From Ashinkailepas kermadecensis (taxonomy: Eukaryota > Arthropoda > Thecostraca > Neolepadidae), in contig JAOTOM010004015.1 of assembly GCA_034440615.1 (NCBI GenBank), positions 1-64,000 on the forward strand: a stretch of 64,000 bases of DNA, given 5' to 3'. The position numbers and the translations under genes were made by a program. The notes under the pieces were generated by a model, which saw nothing but the letters and a program-made list of their open reading frames with translations, was not told the DNA's origin and made no database searches. Each line of letters begins with the position of its first letter. Positions within the stretch are counted from its first letter, which is position 1. Shown here piece by piece: positions 24,181 to 38,095 of the stretch.

Positions 24181-25641
24181 GCCACCTAGCAGAGGGTACG
24201 TAAAAACACGGAAGCGTGGCCAGTTTTAGGCCGTGGGCCTATGGGAGTTCGGGGTACGCATTTCGTAATGAATTTTTTTTATCCAATTGATTCAGCCACC
24301 CCAGGAGGATTTCATCTGCCTTTCATGATACATAATTGATCGAGGAACCTTACCATTCTTTCCCTGTTGCTTTATTACACTCCGTTCCGAAGTTGTGATG
24401 CGAAGTGAATGCATCTGTGGGAGGGAGCCCATTTCGCCGAAAGGGTCGTCTCACCGATGTTGATTTCCTAAAAGTATCGGAGGGGGCAAAGTACATGAAG
24501 GCAATAGGCAGACCAAAATGAATAGGGGGTCACATCCCATAGGCTCTCATGTTAGAAGTTGAAATTATTGCTGGTGGTGGGAAGCAAGCATCGAGGGGGC
24601 AGTTTCCCCCTCAAAGGTTCTGCTTTCACCCCCATCCTCCGTGCTCTCTAGATACGTGGTTTATATTTTCCGGTGGAGTGGTTTACACAACTGAATGGGT
24701 GAGTACAGACTTCGGCGTACCAACCAATTCGCAAAGAGGATTGAGCAGAAGTTCCATGGAGGGTACAAGCCCCCTCCCCCTACACCATACTACTGACAAA
24801 TTTATGATTTTGCCAAGGAGGCGTCATTTCTCCAGAGGGGCGGCTCTTTGTCCAGAACATTTGGATCTCCCAGAGGGGCACCATTTGTTTTTGTCTGAGG
24901 AGTGCCTTTCGCCGAAAAATTCGCGGCGTGCGTTCGGACTCTCAGAGGACTGCCGTTCCCAGGTCCAGGAGCGCGCTGCGCTGAAACAAATTTAAGGGAG
25001 GGGGTACACTGGAGCCTCCAAGGCGCCCTTCGGGTCATAAGAGGTGCAACTTTCACTTCCTCCCCTTGGATCAGTCCTTGCAACATACCCTAGCTGGCAA
25101 CGCCACTACCTCTCGTCGATTCGCTACCACTTGCCAGTCGTTCGACTCAGGGGTGTTGTTTTATATACCTTTGAGGGGGAACTGCCACCTCAATGTTTGC
25201 TTAACCCACCTCTGCAATTATTTCAACTTCTAACATGGGAGCCAATGGAATATGCCCCCCCACAATTAATTTTGGTCTGCCCATTGCCTTCATGTACTTT
25301 GCCCCGTCCAATAATTTCAAGATCAAGATAAAGATTCAAGATAAAGATCATCAAGATATCAACACCGGTGGGCCGACCCTCGGGGCGAGGTGGGCCCCCT
25401 CTCACAAATGTCTTCACTTCGCACAACGACAACTGCTGAACAGAGCGTAATAAATCAATAAGGAAAGAACGGTAAGGTTCCTTGATCAATTCTGTATCAT
25501 GAAAGACTGATGCAATCTTCCTGGGATGGCTGAATCAATTGGACAAATATCCAATACGAAATGCGTACCCTGAACTCCCACAGGCGCACGGCCTAAAACC
25601 GGCCGCGTTTTCATGTTTTTACTTACACTCAGCTAAGTGGG
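24181..25641. mobile_element. Foldback element 3 with ~450-bp arms
   Basis: The segment 24181-24619 is matched by the reverse complement of 25170-25641. Shared blocks include GGTACGCATTTCGTA, CCAATTGATTCAGCCA, AGGAACCTTACC and GGCAAAGTACATGAAGGCAA. The loop (24620-25169) holds short unassigned frames. Inner-arm sequence is also found singly near 28105-28270, so the arm belongs to a dispersed family. No transposase was seen. Confidence 0.8.
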
Positions 25642-25643
25642 CC

Positions 25644-26297
25644 CACTGGCGGATCTAGCCCACCGGTTTGGGGGGGCCAACTTTCGGTTTTCGGCGTCAG
25701 CCCCTCCCCTCCCCCTCCTCCAGTGGCGTACCTAGGAATTACACCAGGGGAGGAGTCGAACGGATTTGGTGGGTGCCCTTTCTCCCGCTATTTTTGGTTA
25801 AAAACACCGGATTTCGACCACTATTTGGCAAAGGGGTCATCTGAAGAAAAAATAATAATTGACACCATAGTTTCCTGCGTTGGGGCCCCAGCCTACCTCC
25901 ACCGTTTCTATGTTACCGGATTTTTGTTCTTGCTTACCAAAACGTTCACGTTCTCGTTCAACGTCTTGTACCACGTCAACGTTCATGCACGTGTACACAC
26001 CGGCGGATCCGATTTTGTCAACTCTTGCTGTAAGCAGAACTTAGAGCATGGAACCCTCGATGTGTGTTAAAATTTACTATGCTACCACACTGGCTTCCAA
26101 ACAATTTTTTTTTTAAATTTAAAATTGGAGATTCTTTCATCCAGACGCTACTTTTTAACCTAGGCAAAGGTTACTGCATTTTAATTTAGTTGAGTTCTGT
26201 TGGTTTCGGAGGGGGGGCCAAAAGGCACCATGGCCCCCCTTTTAAGCGCTTCGGGGGGGGGCATGGCCGGAATGGCCCATCCGTGGATCCGCCAGTG
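25644..26297. mobile_element. MITE with CACTGGCGGATC termini
   Basis: The left terminus CACTGGCGGATCTA and right terminus TGGATCCGCCAGTG are inverted copies, 654 bases apart, each followed inward by G- or C-rich tracts. This terminal sequence recurs in invertebrate MITEs (recollection). No target duplication is evident and no transposase is present. Confidence 0.6.
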
Positions 26298-26299
26298 TA

Positions 26300-27540
26300 A
26301 AAAGCCAGCCCGGAAAAGCAACCAGCCAAGCTAGCCCAGCAAACCAGTCAGCAAACCAGGCCAAGCCAGCCCGGTAGACCAGTCAGCAAACCAGGCCAAG
26401 CCAGGCCAGTCGGCCAACCCAGCCCAGTAGGCAAGCCAGCCCAGCAAGCAGCCAGCAAACCAGGCCAAGCCAGCTCGGGAAGCCAGACCGGCAAGCAAGC
26501 CAACCAGCCAAGCCAGCCCGGGAAGCCAGCGCGGCAAGGCCAGCCAGAACAGCAAGCAAGCCAGCAAACCAGGCAAAGCAAGCCGGGCAAGCAAACCAGC
26601 CAGCCAGCCAAGCAAGCAAGGTCAAGCCAACCCGGCAAGCAAGCCAACCAGCCAAGCCAGCCCGGCAAATCAGGCGGGCAAGCCAGCCAAGCAGGCAAGC
26701 CAGCCAACCGGCCTGGCAAGGCAAGCCAGAACAGCAAGCAAGTGAGCAAACCAGGCCAAGCCAGCCAAGCAGGCAAGCCAGCCAACCACCCCGACAAGGA
26801 AAGCCAGCGCAGCAAGCCAGCCAGCAAACCAGGCAAAGCAAGTCCGGTAAGCAAACCAGCCAGCCAGCCAAGCAAGCGAGGCCAAGCCAACCCGGCAAGC
26901 AAGCCAACCAGCGAAGTCAGCTCGGCAAGTCAGGCGGGCAAGCCAGCCCGGCAAACCAACCACCCAAGCCAGTCCGGCAAGCCAGCCAGCAAACCAGGCC
27001 AAGCCAGCTCGGGAAGCCAGTCAGGCAGCCAGCCAAGCAAGCGAGGCCATGCCAGACCGGCAAGCAAGCCAACCAGCCAAGCCAGCCCGGCAAATCAGGC
27101 GGGCAAGCCAGCCAAGCAGGCAAGCCAGCCAACCGGCCCGGCAAGGCAAGCCAGAACAGCAAGCCGGCCAGCAAACCAGGTAAAGCAAGCCCGGCAAGCA
27201 AACCAGCCAACCAGCCAAGCAAGCAAGGCCAAGCCAACCCGGCAAGCAAGCCAAGCAGCCAAGCCAGCCCAGCAAATCAGGCGGGCAAGCCAGCCCAGCA
27301 ATCAAGCCAGCAAACCAGGCCAAGCCAAGGTCAGCAAGCCAGCCAACCAGCCAAGCAAGCAAGGCAAAGCCAGCCAGCAAACCAGGCCAAGCCGGCCCGG
27401 CAAGCAAGCCAGTCAACCAGCCAAGCAAGCAATGTCAATTCAGCCCAGCAACCAGGGCCAAGCCAGCCCAGCAAGCCAGTCAGCCTGTCAAGCCAGGCCA
27501 AGCCAGCCTAGCAAACCATGTCAAACCAACAAGTCAGAAC
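26300..27540. repeat. CCAGCCAAGCAAGC-type low-complexity array
   Basis: About 1.2 kb of imperfect short units (mainly CCAGCCAAG, CCCGGCAAG and CAAGCAAG) with almost no T on the plus strand. Lack of T removes stop codons, so frames of 301 codons (plus) and 184 codons (minus) are open. Their lysine/proline/serine or leucine/tryptophan repeats are translation artefacts. Confidence 0.9.
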
Positions 27541-28431
27541 GGCAAGCCAGCCAGCTGTTTATGACGTCACCAGTTCCTGTCACCGGGAAAACATTCCTGG
27601 CGGCGACTTCTTCAAACCATAAACAAACACCACAACGGTTATTGTGAAAGGCGTATATTTTCAACAACACATTTGCACCTGTAGCTACCATCGTGTGTTG
27701 TACATATTTTGATGGTTATAAATGCAATTGTTGTTAGTGTTCTTCTTGTCGAATGCAATAAACCTCTGCACTTGTCACAAATGTAATGATTGTGCTGGTA
27801 ATGATGGTTGCTAGGCAGGAAATACGTTGACGGATGGAAGTGTAATTTTGTTGTTTTTCTCCTCGTGGGCAAAAGAGCGACATCGATGCACGCGTCACAG
27901 ACGTGCAGACCACACGACTGTACGATTATTTACGATTGTATTGGCAATGGTTGTTCTGCAGTACGGTGCTGGTGCTGCCACTGATGCTCCATGGAAAGCA
28001 ACGTCGAACGATGGGTCCACGGGTGTTTACCATGAAAAGCATGACTACCCGATTACGAGATCCGGACGGATGATTGAGGACACTACCTACCAAGCGTGAA
28101 ATAAGCCAGGCGTGTTGTTTTACATACTTTTGAGGGGCAAGTGCCCCATCAATGCTGGCCTTGCACACGAATAATTTCAACTTTTAACATGGGACTCGGT
28201 GGAGTGTGCCCCAATCCGTTTCGGTCTGTCCATTGCCTTCAATTATTTCCCCTGCCCCAATAATTTTCCAAATTCAACCCCTGTGAGATGACCTACCCTG
28301 CAACGACCAATAAGCAAACATGTGCCCGTACTCCAGTCACGTGGTATCTTGGCGCTCCGATGGTAAATTACCAGGTGAGCCACAGAAGCCAGCGGCACTC
28401 AGATGGTCAATTACCAGGCGAGCCGCAGAAA
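27541..28431. other. Region downstream of the secreted-protein gene
   Basis: Contains a single copy (about 28105-28270) of the dispersed sequence found in the arms of foldback element 3. Two ~40-base direct repeats near 28352-28431 (each with GATGGTMAATTACCAGG) lie just after the stop codon of the minus-strand gene, probably in its 3' untranslated region. No AATAAA was found on the minus strand near the stop. Confidence 0.4.
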
Positions 28432-31240
<2,809 letters not shown>

Positions 31241-31325
31241 TGCTCTCGCTGGAGGTGCTGGGTGCAGGCTCCACTCGAGTCGATGAACTTCTATGCTTTG
31301 CTGGGTCCTCACCACCGCCCGCCCG

Positions 31326-31333
31326 TTTATATA
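31326..31333 (-). promoter_or_regulatory. TATA box of the secreted-protein gene
   Basis: TATATAAA on the minus strand, followed by GC-rich CGGGCGGGC. It lies 86 bases before the chosen ATG, which predicts transcription starting near 31300 and a leader of about 60 bases. Confidence 0.65.
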
Positions 31334-34300
31334 CGATGCAGGGTGCACGGGCGGGCTCAGCAGTGCGCCAAGGGCAGGGGCAGGCTGTCGGTGGCAAACT
31401 GGGACATGCGTTCAGTACCGACTTGAGGCACCAAGGCTGATGTACCTGATCGTGCCTGCAACGTTGTGGACGTGATTCGGCCGGTACCCTACACGATAGA
31501 CACGGGTGGTCTGTCCCCACTGGTCCCTCTCTGGGTGCGTCCCTGCTCCCTCCACAGCACCTGGCCACAAGGTGACTCCACCTGACCTTGCAATAACTGC
31601 CAGCTAAAGTCATGCATGGTGCCGGCGGATTTACGAGTATTTGTTACGCATCAGTGCGCTCAGCCGGCCGTAACGGAAGTGCAACGCCGCACGGGTTTCC
31701 CGTCCAGTGCTCGGGACAGCTTGCCAGGTGTGCGTGGAGCGTGAATTGGGGTTGTTACTGGCGTAGCGTAAGATTGGCTGTAGCATATTGGACGACAGGC
31801 CGAAGCCTTGGGAGTTGACGTGCCCGTCTGTGAGAGGTGGATGCCATTGGTGTTTGTCACAGCGTTGCCAGCCTTGCTTTCTTTGGTCAGAAAATGAACC
31901 AGAGTAGCTACCTGTCGTGTCCGCACACTATCGCTGCACGTTGAACTGATGCTGAAGTACAGTGCCGACGTTCCATGGAGTCGTACGATGACTGGCAACT
32001 CGCTCACAGGCTTACAAGACGTTTTGATCAAGCCACATCCGAGTTGCAGTCTCTATTGACTTCAGCCTTGCTGTTTGCACACGCAGCCTCCCAGTTCTCC
32101 TACGTGTTCCATTTCGGCAAGAAATGGCATATGAGTGAAAAATTATCTTCATTATTGGAGCAACTTCCATGGCTGTGCTGCCACATTTAATTCGTGTTGG
32201 ACATGCGTCCAGGTCAAAATGGGAGTGAGTATGGAGGAGGCACAGGTATGTAGAAATCTGTTGCAAATTCGTTGTATGAATGCAACCCACTGAGGATAAT
32301 AGTCCCCACGCTGTCCGTCCATGCTTCATAGAAGCTGATTGACACCATCGTCTCGCTGAAAAGCTCTGGCTTGCATCAGCGGTTGGTGATCTGACTATTG
32401 CTGGCGAAATTCGAAAGAGTCTGAAGCCGCGTGTGCGTTGACAATCTTCTCCACGGCCCCGGATGTTTAGCAGCGAGACAAAGCGAGACGAGATTGGATA
32501 ATCACCGTAGATTTGCAACGACAATGAGTTTAAATTTTACCATCCCGGAACAACGAAGCATTTTATATTCGCGACATTGCTAAAATCAGAATAATAAACG
32601 TGCAACTACCAGCAGCTGGCGTTCGGTTTGCCTGCCCCTGTCTTCATTGCACCCACCTCTGCGAGCCTGAGGTACGGCTGCCAGGTGGATACTACTAGCG
32701 CTAGTGAGATTACTATGGCTAAACCTGTTACCGATAGGGACTGCACAAATTTCCCCTGCCCCCGCTGAACATTTTGTATGTACTTCCAGAGCGCTTTGGA
32801 CCCCTATCCTGAAACTTGGTGACGCTTCATACTTTTTTGCATATGGTGTCAACTAAGCTTTTTTGTCGTACTTTCTACTTTGCTCCGGAGCGACTTCAAG
32901 GCCGAGTATTTGCACTGTTTGGATAATTCTTCAGTTCATGTCACGTCTGTGCATTTTGGATTTCTACAGTCCATAGCTTCGAAAGTATTTCACCTTCCAT
33001 CACGAAACGTGACGGCCAATGGTGGACGATCCCTGGCTCATGGTTAGTTGAGTTGAGCAGTTTTAGTATTTACTCTTACTAAAGGCGCATTGGTACGAAA
33101 TTGGACGAAAGGCTTACTGCGGCCGTTCAATCAACTTGCAATATTGAGTAACCATGGGGCTACATGAACGATTATTGGCATGTGTGTCGTTTTGTGAAGT
33201 TGGTTGGAGGGGGAGGGGGAATGACCTTTTCAAGGCCATGGGTTCCCCGAAAACCATCTGTATCTAGTGACGCCAATAGGCCCAATGATTAAGCTGGAGC
33301 CCAATTTGGGGAGCAAATCGATCATCAACACGCGCCCTGGGGGGCCTCTGACAATTACGCGCACTGAAGGGGGGGGGCAGATACCGCCCCCTTAAGATAT
33401 CGGCTCTTATTAAAGCTGGAGTAACGAAATTCACAGGATGGAATGGTACTGTAGTGAGGTCTATTGTATGCAAATTTCATGACCTTAAGTGAATATCTTC
33501 TAGGTCAAATGAGGTAACATATGTCAAAATTATCTTGTTTTGCTTGGCTTGGCTTGTCATTGTTATGGATCGCTGTGATTGTGTTTAAATGCTCCAAAAC
33601 GGGCATCAATGATGTGTTGGACATTACTAATGATGCAATGTAGAAGCTAGACCCGGAATTTGACCTCAGGTCACCTATATAGCAGCACTTTATCAGGTCA
33701 GTTACCTGTTCCAGTTACCGGAACCGGGCCGCCCGTCCGACTGCTCCGTCGGGCGGCTCGGCGCAATCGGCCTCGCGAAGAAAGGAATGAAGTACATGAA
33801 TAAAGTATGGGAACGCTTAGGTACACAATGACAAACAGTAGTTTTCAGGATGTGTAGGGAGTAACATGCAAAGCGACATCAATCGCATGGCAGTCATTCG
33901 CATTTATGACAACATTCCAGTTGACCAAGTTTGGTTCCATTAACCTGTCATGAACTTGACCTGGCTTGACCTCGGTGACCTAACATGACCTTGAAACTAT
34001 ACAACATACAATTTACATCAAACAAGTCGCTAGTGTTGCCAAGAACACTTCCCTTTTGCCAATATACGGGAAGCGCATCAGCGCCGATTTTTGTGGTCTG
34101 GCGCTACGAAATGTTTTTACTTTAACACAAAAAATGTTCGGTCAATTTTCATTTTTCTTGCTTTAAACGACGTGCCGGACATTTCTAAGAAGGTACGCAA
34201 AAATGGTGTATATCGACAGGTAAAATCTGGAGTTATGTACGAAAAACCGGAGGGGTGGGCGGATTTCGCTCCCCTTCCCTCCAGTGCGCGTGTTAAGGGG

Positions 34301-35884
34301 ATCAAATCAATGCTTGTGGAGGCCAGTGGTTTCCCTTAGCAGATACAAGGTGTAATGATTTGTGGGGTCAGTGGCTCCCTCAGCATATACAAATTGACGC
34401 TCCTTATTATGGGACATGTGAGAACATCTAAAGGAATTTTCGGATTATGTTTCAGCCAGGAGAGGCTACAGATAATTTTTTTGAGTGCAAGGAGGGCGTA
34501 GGAAGATAGTTATCTTCTATCCGATCACTTCCATTGACTTGAGCTATTTCCACACAATTGCGTGGCCCCAATTATAACGCTATTAATCGGGTGGCTTGAA
34601 CGCCAATAAATTGCATGCTTGCTGGGACGGATACAGTCGGTCAGATTTGGAGCTGGTTTTGTTTTGCAGACACGCATAGTTTTTAATATTGGAGTTTGTT
34701 TTTCTCTTGCGGGAGCATCAGCAGGATATTTGGCTGAGGTGTTGGAATTGCAGAGGTCATATTTTGGTCAGGGGTGGCTCCAGCTAAGTTCTTCGGGAGG
34801 CATGTCTTTGCTGAACTCAGTCAATGAATGTGCTCTTCATCATATACGCTGACCATAGCCGTCATCAGGCGTTTATGTGAGTTCTTGTTTGCTATAAATT
34901 ACCATGTTCCTCAAGGGCGGTTCCAGGTAGGCTAAAAGTGGTGCAGTATGCTTCTCATTCAACATATCCAAGTGCATATATTGAGTCGCCTAAGGATGTA
35001 AGCGGAAGTCTTAGCATGTTCGAAAGGTGCTTGGTGCATATCTTGTCAAGGGCGGCACCAGACTGGGGTTTTGGGAGGAACACTACGCATCGGTTCCTCA
35101 TTTTTAGAACTTGGGTAGTTCAGTCCGCGTCTATATCGAACTGCGAGAATAAGCCTTTTCTTGGTGTCTCTGCCTCCGCCTATGGTGAAATGTTCATGAA
35201 GGACGTGGTCCTTTCGAAGTGTTGTTGATTCGGCGCACAAGTATTCATCGCCGGACGTGCGATCGTTATTATTTGATCAGATCAACAATAAGTTTGAAAT
35301 TGAACGCGTCATGTGCAAAGGCAACAAAAGTAAAGTATTTCCTTGATTGTATGCGCCCTGAACCCACCAATGCTTTGTAAGCACTGATTTAATGCAACAT
35401 CAGCTGAAAGGTGGTTCCATTGGCTCTTGAATGGTACAAGATGACAAGATTGAATGCGAAATATACAAACACTGTAGTCTGGAAATTTCCAGATTTCCTC
35501 CTTTTTTTGCCCATGTGTCCGGCTGTCCAATTTTTCCCAAGTTCATTTCACAAGAATGCAGATCACTTGCAAAACAACATCTGATTTTCCACGATAAGAA
35601 ATGCATTCAAATGTTGGCGATATCAGGAGGCGAGACGCATAATTCCCCCTCCCCCAACTGCCTGGCGGCCCAGCGGAGCCAACCACCGATGACCCTGAAC
35701 CCGACCGGTTCAGGGTCAATGCGACATGTTCCGCTTAGAGTGGGTATTTCCATGTAAAACCACCCCAGTACGTGTCCAGATTCTGCCTGAAAAAAGAACC
35801 GGGGTTCTTATCCATCCGAGCCATTCGCGTTTACAACTGGCTGATCGTTCAATAGTGCACTGCACACACACATTTATTTAGACA
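31334..35884. other. Long stretch without a supported gene
   Basis: Frames of 123-193 codons on the minus strand (31032-31613, 31660-32031, 32012-32524) have no motif and one overlaps exon 1. Between 33657 and 33995 there is a cluster of TGACCT/AGGTCA half-sites, including TGACCTCAGGTCA at 33661 and four TGACCT copies at about 33957-33993. A TTAA-adjacent G-rich/C-rich pair near 33370-33395 may be a small MITE end. Otherwise nothing is supported. Confidence 0.4.
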
Positions 35885-35985
35885 AAGAATGTCCGTCAGT
35901 CGGTGCATCGGTCGTCACGTCAAATGTCCTTCAGTCAGTACACCGGTCGTCACGTTAAATGTCCGTCTATCGGTACATCGTGTTG
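35885..35985 (+). repeat. 35-bp minisatellite, left block (~3 copies)
   Basis: Three units of the family CGGTCGTCACGTCAAATGT plus CCGTCAGTCAGTACAC, diverged. The main block of the same family is at 36772-37104. Confidence 0.9.
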
Positions 35986-36235
35986 TGCCGTCGTCCGGCT
36001 GGTCGGCTGAGAGGCGATGTCACGCACTGAGGTATATTACGCACGAATTCCCTGAGCACACTGCGAGAGCCCACACTCTCTGGACACCACACACCAAATA
36101 CCCTCGAGCGGCGTACACTAGAACGTAGCGGCCAATCGGCAATTAGCATTTGGGCTGGTACCCACCGGGTAGCAGCCAATCACGAGCCAGCGCCGGGGCT
36201 GGTCACAGGACGGCACCTAGCGCCCGCGGCGCTAG

Positions 36236-36735
36236 GCGGCGGGCAGCTGACGCCGCGGCGGTGGACCGGCTCCGGCCACGCGGTCACCGGTCGGCGGTGG
36301 ACCGGCTCCGGCTGCGCGGTCACCGGTCGGCGGGGCAGCGGACACCGCGGCGGTGGACCGGCTCCGGCCACGCGGTCACCGGTCGGCGGTGGACCGGCTC
36401 CGGCTGCGGTCACGGTCGGCGGGCGCGGACGCCGCGGCGGTGGACCGGCTCCGGCTCGCGGTCATGGTCGGCGGTGGACCGGCTCCGGCTGCGCGGTCAC
36501 GGTCGGCGGGGCGCGAACCGCGGCGGTGGACCGGTCCGGCTGCGCGGTCACGGTCGGCGGTGGACCGGCTCGGCCACGCGGTCACCGGTCGGCGGTGACG
36601 GTCCGGCTGCGCGGTCACGGTGGCGGGCAGCTGACACCGCGGCGGTGGACCGGTCCGGTGCGCGGTCACCGGTCGGCGGGCAGCGGACGCCGCGGCGGTG
36701 GACCGGCTCCGGCTGCGCGGTCACCGGTCGGCTGT
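36236..36735. repeat. 36-bp GC-rich minisatellite
   Basis: About 500 bases built from GGCGGTGGACCGGCTCCGGC plus TGCGCGGTCACCGGTC, interleaved with a longer variant containing GGGCAGCGGACACCGCGG. It is more than 75% G+C. Open frames on both strands come from stop-poor composition. Confidence 0.9.
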
Positions 36736-36771
36736 TAGGCTGTGCCGACAAACCGATCGGGCGCGCTCACA

Positions 36772-37104
36772 GCACATCGGTCGTCACGTCAAATGTACGT
36801 CAGTTAGTACATTGGTCGTCATGTCAAATGTCCGTCAGTCAGTACGTGTCGTCACGTCAAATGTACGTCAGTTAGTACATTGGTCGTCACGTCAAATGTC
36901 CGTCAGTCAGTACACCGGTCGTCACGTCAAATGTCCGTCAGTCAGTACACCGGTCGTCACGTCAAATGTCCGTCAGTCAGTACACGTGTCGTCACGTCAA
37001 ATGTACGTCAGTCAGTACATGTGTCGTCACGTCAAATGTCCGTCAGTCAGTACACGTGTCGTCACGTCAAATGTACGTCAGTCAGTACATCTGTCGTCAC
37101 GTCC
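36772..37104 (+). repeat. 35-bp minisatellite, right block (~9.5 copies)
   Basis: Units of 35 bases (one of 33) with GTCGTCACGTCAAATGT and CCGTCAGTCAGT. They alternate GTCCGT and GTACGT subtypes, an early higher-order pattern. Confidence 0.95.
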
Positions 37105-37109
37105 AATTA

Positions 37110-37335
37110 ATGAACTGACATTTTGGATCAGTGAAATTCTAACACACCTGGGACCGATGCATCATTTCCATATGCAGTGCTTGTCGGCCTGCCACGCGCC
37201 CCGAGGCCGGCGACCAGTGCTCGTCCGGTGGGGTGTGCCGCACTCAGCCTTTAACGTGGCTCGGTGTATACAGCACACACTGAGCGGGAAGGCTGCCGGG
37301 CAAAGAGGCCTTGACGAAGCGCGGTTCCCACGCTA
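37110..37335 (+). repeat. Dispersed repeat R1, plus copy
   Basis: Matched in inverted orientation by 53637-53840. Shared blocks include CTGCCACGCGCCCCGAGGCC, CAGTGCTCGTCCGGTGG and GGAAGGCTGCCGGGCAAA. It has no coding potential. Confidence 0.8.
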
Positions 37336-37336
37336 A

Positions 37337-38095
37337 CTGAACATTTGGACACAACGTATGTACGTGAGATGCATGCACACCATATGCAACGGAAGAATCC
37401 GATTTCCGCAAGATAGAAACCAATGTCGACTGAATTATATATATATATATATTTTTATATTCACCTACTGGCTTTTTTCTGGCTATTGTTGGTGCAATCG
37501 AATTTCGGTAGCGCTTCTCGAATTTGAGTGCACCGTGCCGAATTGTTAAAATTGTTCTACGTAGATAAGAGATTCGGAACCTTTGGCGAAAACTGGAGGA
37601 ATTCAGGTGTTCTCGTGGTCTCAACCGGCTGCCAAAACCGCGCGGCTGCGCGACTGGTTCGCAAGTTGTGCCTGCAACACGGGAGCCCCTTAACCCACCC
37701 CATGACCCCGCAACTCTTCCAACACCCCTAATGACGCCTTATGTTGGTGGTAATGGTAATGGTACTGTCATGTACCATGTATCTACCAGGTATCTAACCA
37801 TAATGGTACTGTTGATGGTTAGATAGTTCATTCTTAAACGAGCTTGGGATGAAGGTCACTGGAATGTATTAGTAACGACCCGGAAACTCCAATGGGATAC
37901 TGCTGACTGCTTATATATACTGCTTTACCGCAAAATGACGTATTTACACCAACCGCATCCAAGTAAACCTCGATTATGCAGTAACATGCAAATGGTCAGG
38001 CAATTCCTCAGGTAATGTTCACTGGCCTTGTGAGCCAGTTGCCGATTTGGGTCGGAGTGGGGATGGGGGTGGGGTGGGGGAGATGGAAAGGGGGA
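37337..38095 (+). repeat. Dispersed repeat R2, plus copy
   Basis: About 750 bases matched in inverted orientation by 40683-41388. Shared blocks include ATGCACACCAT, AATCCGATTTCCGCAAGAT, GGCGAAAACTGGAGG, GCCAAAACCGCGCGGCTG, CCACCCCATGACCCC and GCCAGTTGCCGATTTGGGTC. The plus copy has extra (TA)n and GGTAATGGTA expansions. Family unknown; non-coding. Confidence 0.8.

Noticed and set aside
26742..27647. 301-codon plus-strand frame of Lys/Pro/Ser/Ala repeats
   Set aside because: The DNA is a T-poor short-unit array; all frames are open and none has non-repeat content.
36150..36875. 241-codon Arg/Gly-rich frame
   Set aside because: GC-rich minisatellite with few stops on either strand.
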